Below, piece after piece: positions 16,377 to 24,518 of a stretch of 64,000 bases of DNA. The translations under genes and the position numbers were made by a program. The notes beneath the pieces were generated by a model. That model did no database searches. It was not told the origin of the DNA and saw only the letters and a list, made by a program, of their open reading frames with translations. This stretch comes from Pseudomonadota bacterium (GTDB taxonomy: Bacteria > Pseudomonadota > Gammaproteobacteria > Steroidobacterales > Steroidobacteraceae). Position 1 is the stretch's first letter. Each line of letters opens with the position of its first letter. The stretch lies in the NCBI GenBank assembly GCA_021808195.1, contig JAKBCE010000006.1, positions 88,765 to 152,764 of the forward strand, in the 5' to 3' direction.

Positions 16377-18626
16377 ATGTCTAATAATAAACGCCGCTGG
16401 CTGCACGGTTTCGAACTCGCCTGTTGTGCCCTGCTGATCCTGACTGCCGCGGGCCGCGTGGCGCACGCGGACGGGGCGTCCGGTCGGTGGAATGTCACCT
16501 CGCCGCGCGGCAGTTATGCCGTCGGGCATACCACGATGGTGGTCTGGGACCGCACGCGCAACCCCGACGGCTCCACGCCGGTGAGCACCGCGGGCCGCCC
16601 GCTCTACGTGCAGATCTGGTATCCCACCTCGGCGCAGCCCACTCGGCCGATTCGCTACACCTGGAACAACCCCGTTTACAACCAGAACCCGGGCGGTGCC
16701 ATCTATCCGGGGCTGCCGGATACTCCGCCGGTTACCTTTGCTGGCAGTCTCTCGAGCCATCGCATCGCACAAGATGGCCCGCTCGCCAAGGGGCGCTTCC
16801 CGCTGCTGGTGGCGACACACGGGTATGAAGTGTCGGCCGGCAAGAACCTGCCGGACACCCTTGAGACGCTGGCGAGCAACGGTTACATCGTCGCCTCAGT
16901 CGAGCATACGGGCGACGACGATGCGTGGTATCAGACGTATTTCATGGAGCACTATCTCGGGCTGAAACTCGGCCCGAACCCGAGCATTTACGCCGATACG
17001 ATCTATCAGCGCGTCAAGGACGTAAATTTCGTGATCAGTGCGATGCTCGCCGGCCAGATGGATCGCTCCGGCCTGCCGTTCGCCGCGCAGATCAATCCCG
17101 GCAAGATCGGCGTGATCGGCTATTCGCTCGGCGGCATGACGGCACTGGCAACCGTCACGGGCATCAGCACCATGGGCCTGCCCGCCGACCGACGCGTCCA
17201 GGCCGCATTCATGGGCGCCGGCACCAACTATGGGCTGTTGCTGAATGCGAGCGACTATGCCAATGCGGACGTGCCACTGATGTTCTTCGGCAACGACACC
17301 GGCATTGCCTACAGCAACTTCAATTCGTTCGTCAATGCCCCGAGGAAATACCTCATCGACATCGCCGGCTGGAATCATCACATCGGGCAGTACCAGACCA
17401 GCTGGTGTCAGGATATTCATAATTCGCTGGTCGCGATCAATCCGGCGCTGTTCCCCGGGGTGTTCAGCGATCCGGGCGCCTTCAATCCCTCAGACATCGC
17501 CAACTACGTCTTCGATTCGACCTTCTACTGGAGTTACACCGGCCCGTACGAGGATGGGGTGTACAACTTCTGCCCTGCGTCGGTCTTCTCTGGCGTGAGC
17601 AATGCGCAGCTGCAGGCGGTGCTGTTCGGCAATCCGCAGATTCTCACCGCCAAGCAGCAGCTCGAGAGCGATATGCCGCTCGAGCGGCAGCTGCCGATCG
17701 CCGAATCGACCGAACTGACCAATGAATACGCGGTGTCGTTCTTCGATGCCATGCTGCATCACAACGGCACCGGGGAAACGGGCGAGGACGGCGACGGAGG
17801 CACTCAGCGCGCGCAGCGCCCAGAGCACATGCACCTGCCGCGCTACAACCCGTTGGTGCATGTGGTCAAGAACTGCGAGCATGTGCGGGCGCATCCCTTC
17901 GATCTCAGCGGCGGCGATCAGATCGAGTTCGTGCCGGTGGGGGATGACTATCGCGTCGCGGTGCGCTCGGGACAGGCGCTGCTTGATGCCGGTCCGACCC
18001 GGCTCAATGTGGCGGGCAACGGCACCGCGATGCTGAGCTATCCCGGCTTCGCCTTCCCGGTGCCGGGCGTCGCACAGCCGGTGAGCACGCTCTTTGTCAG
18101 CGAGGATGGCGCGATCACCAGCCGCACCTCGGGTGATTACACCGGGGTCGATGACAATGGCTCGCCGTGGTACATGCGCGGACAACTGCTGTTGACCAAC
18201 CGCCTGACGATCGGCGCCTTGATGAAGGACCTCGACAGCTCCGCTGCGCTGGCGGGCGGCGGTGTCTTTGCGTGGTACGACGCGCCCCATCACCGCGTGA
18301 TCGTCACGTACCTGAACGTGCCCGCGGCGGGCACGACTGCGCCGAACACGTTGCAGGTGGTGATTTACGCGAGCGGCACGATCGACATCACGATCGGCCA
18401 GCTCGCCGATACCGGACCGAATTATGCGCCCGGGATTCTCGGCACGATCGGGATCGCCTCCGGGCAGACTCGCGCGTCGGAGTTCCGGCGAGTTCGTCCG
18501 GTGGATTTTGCGGCGCTGCGGGACGGGCCGCCGGCGATGTTCGAGTTCGCCCACGGCGGCGCCATCTATGATCAGTTCTACCAGGGGATCTCCGCAGCGT
18601 GCGGCGGGCAGCGGCGCGGCGATTGA
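16377..18626 (+). CDS. secreted alpha/beta hydrolase with C-terminal beta-sandwich domain
   Basis: The chosen ATG (16377) follows a TGGGGGG site and opens a signal peptide (FELACCALLILTAAGRVAHA), predicting export. The 749-residue product has an alpha/beta hydrolase fold at about residues 35-430. Features are an HGYEVSAGKN loop, the nucleophile elbow GYSLGGM (Ser at about 245) and a possible catalytic His in GWNHHIG. It resembles PAF-acetylhydrolase/dienelactone-hydrolase-type enzymes. From about 480 on lies a different, all-beta region (LFVSEDGAITSRTSGDYTG, VFAWYDAPHHRVIVTYLNVP, LQVVIYASGTIDI) like the beta-sandwich domains attached to secreted proteases and surface proteins. The substrate is unknown. 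It sits between ribE and the TlpA-like gene and has its own promoter. Confidence 0.72.
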   Translation: MSNNKRRWLHGFELACCALLILTAAGRVAHADGASGRWNVTSPRGSYAVGHTTMVVWDRTRNPDGSTPVSTAGRPLYVQIWYPTSAQPTRPIRYTWNNPVYNQNPGGAIYPGLPDTPPVTFAGSLSSHRIAQDGPLAKGRFPLLVATHGYEVSAGKNLPDTLETLASNGYIVASVEHTGDDDAWYQTYFMEHYLGLKLGPNPSIYADTIYQRVKDVNFVISAMLAGQMDRSGLPFAAQINPGKIGVIGYSLGGMTALATVTGISTMGLPADRRVQAAFMGAGTNYGLLLNASDYANADVPLMFFGNDTGIAYSNFNSFVNAPRKYLIDIAGWNHHIGQYQTSWCQDIHNSLVAINPALFPGVFSDPGAFNPSDIANYVFDSTFYWSYTGPYEDGVYNFCPASVFSGVSNAQLQAVLFGNPQILTAKQQLESDMPLERQLPIAESTELTNEYAVSFFDAMLHHNGTGETGEDGDGGTQRAQRPEHMHLPRYNPLVHVVKNCEHVRAHPFDLSGGDQIEFVPVGDDYRVAVRSGQALLDAGPTRLNVAGNGTAMLSYPGFAFPVPGVAQPVSTLFVSEDGAITSRTSGDYTGVDDNGSPWYMRGQLLLTNRLTIGALMKDLDSSAALAGGGVFAWYDAPHHRVIVTYLNVPAAGTTAPNTLQVVIYASGTIDITIGQLADTGPNYAPGILGTIGIASGQTRASEFRRVRPVDFAALRDGPPAMFEFAHGGAIYDQFYQGISAACGGQRRGD

Positions 18627-19189
18627 GGCGGTACGCGCTCGAGCCGGCGCCGCTGCACGGTGACCGCCGGGCGGGGCGGCGGGCTCGGGCCGCTCTGGCG
18701 GGCGTACTCGCCCTGGCGCTCTCGGCGGCCGCAGCCGCCGCGCCACCGCGCCTCGGCCGAGCGGCGCCGCCGCTCATCGTGCGTGAGTTGAACGGGCGGG
18801 TGTTCAATCTGGCCGAGCAGCGCGGCCGCGTGGTGTTGGTCAGCTTCTGGGCGACTTGGTGTTCGCCCTGCCACGCCGAGATGCCGGTGCTGCAGGCGTT
18901 CTACCGTCGCTTCCACGGTCGCGGCGTGACGCTGCTCGCCCTCAGCATCGATGCGACGGCAAGTGCCGCGCGCGTGCGCCGGGCGTTGCAGGGTGAGAGC
19001 TATCCGGCAGCGCTCGCCCGGACCGCGCGCGTGGACGGCTTCGGCGAGCCGCTCGCCGTGCCGATGACCTACGTCATCGACGCGAGCGGGGTGGTGCGCG
19101 CACGGCTGCTCGGGGGGGCTTCCGGGGTCACCCGGCGCCAGCTCGATCAGGCGGTGTTGCCGTTGCTCGCCACGGCGCACCCCCGCTGA
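18599..19189 (+). CDS. TlpA-like periplasmic thioredoxin
   Basis: A 196-residue protein with an N-terminal hydrophobic export signal (ALAGVLALALSAAAAAA) and a thioredoxin fold containing the redox motif WATWCSPCHAEMPVL (CSPC at about residue 85). A cis-Pro segment (VPMTYVIDASG) is at about 158. TlpA/ResA proteins keep periplasmic thiols reduced, for example for cytochrome maturation, but a partner here is not visible. The GTG start lies inside the hydrolase gene (28-base overlap), so the two are probably co-translated. The N-terminal Arg-rich stretch is long; a start slightly downstream is possible. Confidence 0.85.
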   Translation: MRRAAARRLRRYALEPAPLHGDRRAGRRARAALAGVLALALSAAAAAAPPRLGRAAPPLIVRELNGRVFNLAEQRGRVVLVSFWATWCSPCHAEMPVLQAFYRRFHGRGVTLLALSIDATASAARVRRALQGESYPAALARTARVDGFGEPLAVPMTYVIDASGVVRARLLGGASGVTRRQLDQAVLPLLATAHPR

Positions 19190-19259
19190 GGGGCAGCTGC
19201 CCTCCGAGGCGGGCAGCGCGCACGCTATACTAGCGGCCCCCCCGCACTAGGTGCGCTCG

Positions 19260-20426
19260 ATGTCCACAGTCCTTCCCCTCTCCGGCAAGGCACCGCCTGC
19301 TGCCGGCAAGCTGAACAGTGTCGAGGAGATCCTCGCGGACCTGAAAGCCGGGCGCATGGTCATCATCATGGATGATGAGGACCGCGAGAACGAGGGCGAT
19401 CTGATCATGGCGGCCGAGTGCGCGAGCCCCGAGGCGGTGGCGTTCATGATCCGTCACACCAGCGGGATTCTGTGCGTGCCGATGGAGGAAGCCTGGCTCG
19501 ATCGGCTCGAGCTGCCGCAGATGGTCACGAACAACAGCGAGGCGCACCGGACCGCCTTTACCGTCTCGGTGGATGCGCTTGCCGGCACCACCACGGGGGT
19601 GTCCTCGGGTGATCGGGCGGTCACCATCCGCACGCTCGCGCGCGCCGAGGCGCGCGCGGCCGATTTTGCCCGGCCGGGCCACATCTTTCCGCTGCGCGCC
19701 CGCCGCGGTGGCGTGCTGGTGCGAACCGGACATACGGAGGCGGCGGTTGATCTGTGCCGCCTCGCCGGACAGGCCCCGGTTGGGCTGATCGCCGAGGTGA
19801 TGAACGACGATGGCACGATGGCACGCCGCGAGCAGCTGCACGCGTTCGCCGTCCGTCACGAGCTGAAAATCGGCACCATCGCCGATCTGATCCGCTACCG
19901 GCTGCGCAACGAGCGCTCGATCGTGCGGCTCTCCGAGCAATCGGTCGACACCGAGTTCGGCGGATTCCGCCTGTTCGCCTACGAGGATCGAGTGGGCGAG
20001 GAGGTGCACCTGGCGCTGGTCAAGGGCACGCTCGAGGGGTCGCAACCGCCGCTGGTGCGGGTGCACCTGGCCGATCCGCTGCGCGATCTGCTCGGCATCC
20101 GTGCCGATCCGCTCGCCTGGACGCTGCGCGCGGCGATGCAGCGCATTGCTCAGGCCGGCAGCGGGGTGATCGTGATTCTGCGCGAGCGGGAGGCGCCGAA
20201 CGATCTGCTCGATTCGCTCCGCTCGCTCGGCGCACCGCCTGAAGCGGAGTCCGCGGCACGTGCGGCACGCCGCGACGGGCAGGTGCTCAAGACCTTCGGC
20301 ATCGGTGCGCAGATCCTCAAAGACCTCGGCGTACGGCGCATGCGGGTGCTGTCCGCGCCGAAGCAGATGCACGGCATTGCCGCATTCGGCCTCGAAATCG
20401 ACAGTTATGTCGGAGAAGACGCGTGA
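19260..20426 (+). CDS. ribBX: RibBX, DHBP synthase with degenerate GTP cyclohydrolase II-like domain
   Basis: The N-terminal domain (about residues 15-215) is 3,4-dihydroxy-2-butanone 4-phosphate synthase: DDEDRENEGDLIMAAE, then RTGHTEAAVDLCRLAG. It makes the four-carbon riboflavin precursor from ribulose 5-phosphate. The C-terminal GTP cyclohydrolase II-like half (about 218-388) has lost the three zinc cysteines; where active enzymes read RVHSECLTGD...RCDCG, this one reads RVHLADPLRD...RADPL. The GRNIGL-type catalytic segment is also gone. It should therefore not open GTP, and a separate RibA is expected elsewhere. The start is the ATG at 19260 behind AGGTG; a GTG 9 bases upstream is in frame. 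A TATACT box at 19226 lacks a clear -35. Confidence 0.93.
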   Translation: MSTVLPLSGKAPPAAGKLNSVEEILADLKAGRMVIIMDDEDRENEGDLIMAAECASPEAVAFMIRHTSGILCVPMEEAWLDRLELPQMVTNNSEAHRTAFTVSVDALAGTTTGVSSGDRAVTIRTLARAEARAADFARPGHIFPLRARRGGVLVRTGHTEAAVDLCRLAGQAPVGLIAEVMNDDGTMARREQLHAFAVRHELKIGTIADLIRYRLRNERSIVRLSEQSVDTEFGGFRLFAYEDRVGEEVHLALVKGTLEGSQPPLVRVHLADPLRDLLGIRADPLAWTLRAAMQRIAQAGSGVIVILREREAPNDLLDSLRSLGAPPEAESAARAARRDGQVLKTFGIGAQILKDLGVRRMRVLSAPKQMHGIAAFGLEIDSYVGEDA

Positions 20427-20899
20427 GCGCAGTACGGTTGCTCGAGGGCGCTCTGCAAGCGCAGGGACGCAAGGTGGCCGTTGTGGCGGCTCGCTTCAAT
20501 GATTTCATTGTCGCGAGTTTGCTCAAAGGCGCGCAGGCGGCCTGGGTGCAACAGGGCGGGGCGCTCGAGGATCTGCTCGTGGTCCGGGTGCCCGGGGCGT
20601 TCGAGCTGCCGGTGGCGGCGCGCAAGCTGGCCGCGAGCGGCCGCTACGACGCGGTGGTCGCTCTCGGCTGCGTGATCCGCGGCGGTACGCCGCATTTCGA
20701 ATATGTCGCCGGGGAGTGTGCCGGTGGGCTGCAGCGTGCGGCGCTCGACACGCTGGTCCCGGTCATCTTCGGCGTGCTCACTGTCGAGACGGTCGAGCAG
20801 GCGATCGAGCGGGCCGCCACGGGCGAGGGCAACAAGGGCGGGGAGGCGATGGAGGCGGCGCTCGAGATGGCTGACGTGTTCGCCCAAATGGGAACGTGA
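20423..20899 (+). CDS. ribH: RibH, 6,7-dimethyl-8-ribityllumazine synthase
   Basis: Lumazine synthase condenses the RibBX product with the diaminouracil from RibD to give the substrate of RibE. The 158-residue protein has the family core AARFNDFIVASLLKGAQAA, the VPGAFELPVAARKLA segment, and the active-site histidine in RGGTPHFEYVAGECA. The GTG start overlaps the ribBX stop (GTGA), and the end overlaps nusB. The ribH-nusB pair is a widespread conserved couple. Confidence 0.97.
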   Translation: MSAVRLLEGALQAQGRKVAVVAARFNDFIVASLLKGAQAAWVQQGGALEDLLVVRVPGAFELPVAARKLAASGRYDAVVALGCVIRGGTPHFEYVAGECAGGLQRAALDTLVPVIFGVLTVETVEQAIERAATGEGNKGGEAMEAALEMADVFAQMGT

Positions 20900-21342
20900 T
20901 GAACGGACAGGCTGCGCTGCGCGCGTTTTCCCGGCAGCGATCGCTGGCGCGCAAGCTTGCGCTGCAGGCGTTGTATCGCTGGCAGATCAACGAGTGCCCC
21001 TGGCAGGACCTGGTGCAGGAGTTCGCGACGGCCGAGGACATGCCGCGGGCGGACCAGGACTATTTTCGCGAGCTGCTCGAGGCGATCTGCACCTCGCGCG
21101 AGGCGCTCGATGCGCAGCTCGCCCCGCTGCTCGATCGCGCCCCGGCACTGCTCGATCCGGTCGAGCACGCTGTGCTGCTCATCGGTCTGCACGAGCTCGC
21201 CCATCGGCCGGAAGTGCCCTGGCGGGTGGCGATCAATGAGGCCGTTGCGCTTGCCAAGCGCTTCGGTGCGACCGACGGTCACAAGTTCGTCAATGCGGTG
21301 CTCGACCGGGCGGCGCGTCAGCTGCGCCCGGCCGAGCTCTGA
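20899..21342 (+). CDS. nusB: NusB, transcription antitermination factor
   Basis: NusB joins NusE (S10) on boxA RNA in rRNA antitermination complexes. The all-helical 147-residue protein has the typical start RSLARKLALQALYRWQ and end INEAVALAKRFGATDGHKFV. The ATG at 20899 overlaps the ribH stop (TGATG); a GTG 3 bases upstream is an alternative. It follows ribH and precedes thiL as in many gammaproteobacteria. Confidence 0.96.
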   Translation: MNGQAALRAFSRQRSLARKLALQALYRWQINECPWQDLVQEFATAEDMPRADQDYFRELLEAICTSREALDAQLAPLLDRAPALLDPVEHAVLLIGLHELAHRPEVPWRVAINEAVALAKRFGATDGHKFVNAVLDRAARQLRPAEL

Positions 21343-21367
21343 GGCGCGCCGGGGAGCGCACCGGCAC

Positions 21368-22333
21368 ATGGCGCTGTCGGAATTCGATCTGATCGATCGT
21401 TTCTTTCGCCGCTGCGGCGCGGCGCGCGAGGACGTGCGCCTCGGGGTGGGCGATGATGCCGCACTGCTCGAGTGCCCGCCCGGTGAGGCGCTCGTTGCGG
21501 CCGTCGATACGCTGGTCGAGGGCGTGCATTTCCCGCCGGGTTCGCCCGCGGAGTCGATCGGACACCGGGCGCTGGCGGTGAATCTCAGCGACCTGGCGGC
21601 GATGGGCGCGCGGCCGGCCTGGGCGCTGCTGGCGCTCACGCTGCCTTCGGCCGAAGCGGACTGGCTGAGCGCATTCACCGCAGGCTTCGCCGCGCTGGCC
21701 GAGGCGCATGCGGTGACGCTGGTGGGCGGTGACACGACGCATGGACCGCTCACGGTGACGGTTACGCTGCTGGGGCATGTGGTGGCGGCGAGCGCGCTGC
21801 GTCGCAGTACAGCGGCGCCCGGGGATGCACTGTTCGTCTCCGGCACTGTGGGGGATGCGGCGGCGGGGCTTGCGCTCGAGCAGGGCCGGCTGGGTGACGT
21901 CGCGGGGGCCGAGTCCCTGCGCAAGCGATTTCTGTTCCCGACCCCGCGCGTGGCATTGGGTGAGCGCCTGCGTGGCCATGCCAGCGGTTGCATCGACGTG
22001 TCAGATGGTCTGGTGGCCGATGCACTGAAGCTCGCGCGCGCCAGTGGCTGCGGTGTCGACATCTCGGCGGCGGCGCTACCGCTCTCGGCAGCGCTGCGTG
22101 CGCTCGGGCTGCCGCGGGCGCGGGATTTCGCCCTCGCAGGGGGCGATGACTACGAACTGTGTTTCACGGTGCCGCTCGAGCGTCTGGCCCGGTTGCACGC
22201 CGAGCTGCCGCCGGAGCAGTGGGGCTACACGCGCATCGGGACCGTGTGCGCCGAACCCGGTGCACGGGTGCGGGACGAGCAGGGTGAGCTCGCCGTCTCG
22301 CCCGTGGGGTATGATCACTTCGTCTCCGGGTAG
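21368..22333 (+). CDS. thiL: ThiL, thiamine-monophosphate kinase
   Basis: ThiL phosphorylates thiamine monophosphate to thiamine pyrophosphate. The ATG at 21368 gives MALSEFDLIDRFF, the standard N-terminus; the frame is open further back but only as a shadow of nusB. The 321 residues carry the metal-binding GVGDDAALL motif, VDTLVEGVHFP, LVGGDTTHGPLTVTVT and GGDDYELCFTVP. It is the last gene of the rib-nusB-thiL run. TPP is the cofactor of Dxs, also encoded in this window. Confidence 0.97.
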   Translation: MALSEFDLIDRFFRRCGAAREDVRLGVGDDAALLECPPGEALVAAVDTLVEGVHFPPGSPAESIGHRALAVNLSDLAAMGARPAWALLALTLPSAEADWLSAFTAGFAALAEAHAVTLVGGDTTHGPLTVTVTLLGHVVAASALRRSTAAPGDALFVSGTVGDAAAGLALEQGRLGDVAGAESLRKRFLFPTPRVALGERLRGHASGCIDVSDGLVADALKLARASGCGVDISAAALPLSAALRALGLPRARDFALAGGDDYELCFTVPLERLARLHAELPPEQWGYTRIGTVCAEPGARVRDEQGELAVSPVGYDHFVSG

Positions 22334-22393
22334 GCTGCGTGCCATCGGAGCATTATGTAAAGACGTCCCGTTCGATCCGTCGAGTATTCCATG

Positions 22394-22413
22394 GGACGCG
22401 TCACAGCGCGTCC
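22394..22413 (+). repeat. perfect hairpin before the Ser/Thr kinase
   Basis: GGACGCG (22394-22400) and CGCGTCC (22407-22413) form a 7-bp stem with a 6-base loop. It lies 61 bases after the thiL stop and 50 bases before the proposed kinase start. There is no T run, so an intrinsic terminator is doubtful; it could be a leader structure or an operator. Confidence 0.35.
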
Positions 22414-22462
22414 TACCGCCGCGATCCTATCCTGCGGACTGCATCACCAGCCGCCGCGAAAT

Positions 22463-23773
22463 ATGCCCGCCCACGCCTCACGACCCGCCGAGCCCGCGCA
22501 TGCCGCAAACCGGAGCGCCCCGGAGCGGATCGGTAAGTACGAGGTGATCAAGGAGGTTGGCCGCGGCAGCACCGGCGTGGTCTATCTCTCGCATGATGCG
22601 TATTACCGTCGCGATGTCGCCATCAAGGTCTACAACGTAGACACCGGCGCGAACGATCAGCGAGCGCGTGCCGCACGCAAGATGTTTTTGTCCGAGGCGC
22701 ACCTGGTCGGCATGCTGCAGCATCCGTATGTGCTGCCCATCTTCGATGCGGGCGAAGAGAACGGCCGCTGCTACATCGTCACCGAGTACGTTCACCACGG
22801 ACGCACGCTGACCACTTATTGCCGTCCGGACAATCTGCTGCCACTGAACGACGTCATCGAAATCATGTTCAAGTGCGCGAAGGCTCTGCACTACGCGCAC
22901 ACCCGCGGGGTGATTCATCGCGACATCAAGCCCTCGAACATCCTGCTCACTCAGGAAGGCGAGGTCCGCATCATCGATTTCGGTATTGCGCTCGTCTCCG
23001 ACGCCGAGATCTCGCGCATCGAGGGCATCGCCGGCAGTCCCTCGTACATGTCGCCGGAGCAGGTGCAGAGTCTGGAGCTGACCGCGAGTTCGGACATTTA
23101 CTCCCTCGGTGCGGTGATGTACGAGTTGCTCACCGGCACCCGTCCCTTTCGCGCCGGCAATCTGCAGAAACTGCTGCACCAGATTGTCTACGCCACGCCG
23201 CCGCCGATCCACAAGCTGCGTCAGGACGTCACCGAGGAGCTCGAGAACGTCGTGGTCATGGCGCTGCAGAAGGATCCGGCCAAACGCCAGCGCACCGGAC
23301 TTGAGTTCGCCGCCGAACTGGCGCGCATTCACCACCGGCTGCGCCAGAACAACCTGCGGCTCGACCTGCAGGAACAGTTCGGTGTATTGCGGCGGCTGAA
23401 GTTCTTCCACGAGTTCTCGCACACCGAGGTGAGCGAGGTGCTGCGCGCGAGTGCCTGGCAGCAGTACGCGAGCGGCGAGGAGATCGTGCGCGAGGGCGAA
23501 CTCGACGACCGATTCTATATTCTGGTCTCGGGTCGCTGCGCCGTGGAGCGGCGCGGCGGGCGCATCGCGGTGCTCGAGACCGGCGACTGCTTCGGCGAGG
23601 CGAGCTATGTGCCCGGGGCAAAGCGCACCGCGACCGTGCGGGCGATCAACGCGGTCACGGTGCTCAAGGTCAGTGCCACGCAGCTCGAACAGGTTTCGGT
23701 GTCCTGCCAGCTGCGCTTCAACCGGGTGTTCCTGCGCAGCCTGATCGGGCGCTTGCAGGGCGAGTCGCGCTAG
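22463..23773 (+). CDS. Ser/Thr protein kinase fused to a cyclic-nucleotide-binding domain
   Basis: A soluble Hanks-type kinase fused to a CRP-like sensor domain. The kinase part shows the glycine loop GRGSTGVVY, the ATP lysine in RRDVAIKVYN (K55), the catalytic loop HRDIKPSN (H152, D154), DFGIAL (D172) and SYMSPEQVQ, so it should be active. From about residue 310 on follows a cyclic-nucleotide-binding domain with a good binding cassette (FGEASYVPGAKRTATVRA: FGE and Arg kept). No transmembrane helix is seen. An ATG at 22391 is in frame, but its extra 24 codons have lower GC at third positions, so I use 22463. Ligand and substrates are unknown. The next two genes are a response regulator and its sensor kinase. 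Confidence 0.85.
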   Translation: MPAHASRPAEPAHAANRSAPERIGKYEVIKEVGRGSTGVVYLSHDAYYRRDVAIKVYNVDTGANDQRARAARKMFLSEAHLVGMLQHPYVLPIFDAGEENGRCYIVTEYVHHGRTLTTYCRPDNLLPLNDVIEIMFKCAKALHYAHTRGVIHRDIKPSNILLTQEGEVRIIDFGIALVSDAEISRIEGIAGSPSYMSPEQVQSLELTASSDIYSLGAVMYELLTGTRPFRAGNLQKLLHQIVYATPPPIHKLRQDVTEELENVVVMALQKDPAKRQRTGLEFAAELARIHHRLRQNNLRLDLQEQFGVLRRLKFFHEFSHTEVSEVLRASAWQQYASGEEIVREGELDDRFYILVSGRCAVERRGGRIAVLETGDCFGEASYVPGAKRTATVRAINAVTVLKVSATQLEQVSVSCQLRFNRVFLRSLIGRLQGESR

Positions 23774-23840
23774 CGCGGCGCGGCGGGATTCGCCGCTGAG
23801 GCGCTGCGGCCGCAGGCGTGCTGCTGTAGGCTAGCGCGCC

Positions 23841-24518
23841 GTGCACATACTGCTCATAGAGGATGACGTCGAGGCGGCGAAGTTTCTCGTCAAGGGACTG
23901 CGCGAGAGCGGCTATGCGGTCGATCACGCCGCCGCCGGCCGGGAGGGTCTCGAGCGGGCGCTCGCCGGCAAATTCGATCTCATCGTCACCGACCGCATGC
24001 TGCCGAAGATCGATGGGCTGGAGATCATCCGCCAGCTGCGGACCGCCGGACTTGCGGTCCCGGTGCTGGTCCTGAGTGCGCTCGGCTCGGTCGATGACCG
24101 GATTCGCGGCCTGAAGGCCGGTGGTGACGACTATCTCACCAAGCCGTTTGCGTTCGATGAGCTGCTGGCGCGCATCGAGGCGCTGCTGCGCCGCCACGCC
24201 CGGGCCGGGGAGCCGTCCCGTCTGCAGGTCGCCGATCTGGAGTTCGATCTGCTCTCGCGGCGCGTCACGCGCGCGGGGCGCGAGATCGACCTCACCGTGC
24301 GCGAGCAGAAGTTGCTCGAGTTCCTGATGCGCCGCACCGGCCAGGTCGTCACCCGCATGATGCTGCTCGAAGGCGTCTGGGATCTGCACTTCGATCCGCA
24401 GAGCAACGTGGTCGACGTGCACATCAGCCGCCTGCGTCAGGCGGTCGACCGCGGCTCGGACCGTCCGCTCATCCACACCGTGCGCGGTGCCGGCTACGTG
24501 CTGCGGGAGGAGCCATGA
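23841..24518 (+). CDS. OmpR-family response regulator
   Basis: A 225-residue DNA-binding response regulator. The receiver domain has the acidic pocket EDD (7-9), phospho-acceptor D51 in LIVTDRMLP and the conserved lysine in DYLTKPFAFDEL. The C-terminal winged helix (about 130-225) has RAGREIDLTVREQKLLEFL and VDVHISRLRQAVD. It overlaps the following histidine kinase by ATGA, so the two form one system. Target genes are not known; the kinase-CNBD gene just upstream is an obvious candidate partner by position only. Confidence 0.93.
   Translation: MHILLIEDDVEAAKFLVKGLRESGYAVDHAAAGREGLERALAGKFDLIVTDRMLPKIDGLEIIRQLRTAGLAVPVLVLSALGSVDDRIRGLKAGGDDYLTKPFAFDELLARIEALLRRHARAGEPSRLQVADLEFDLLSRRVTRAGREIDLTVREQKLLEFLMRRTGQVVTRMMLLEGVWDLHFDPQSNVVDVHISRLRQAVDRGSDRPLIHTVRGAGYVLREEP

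Noticed and set aside
19190..19259. FMN riboswitch before ribBX
   Set aside because: Only 70 bases separate the genes, too short for the FMN aptamer, and the conserved core was not seen.
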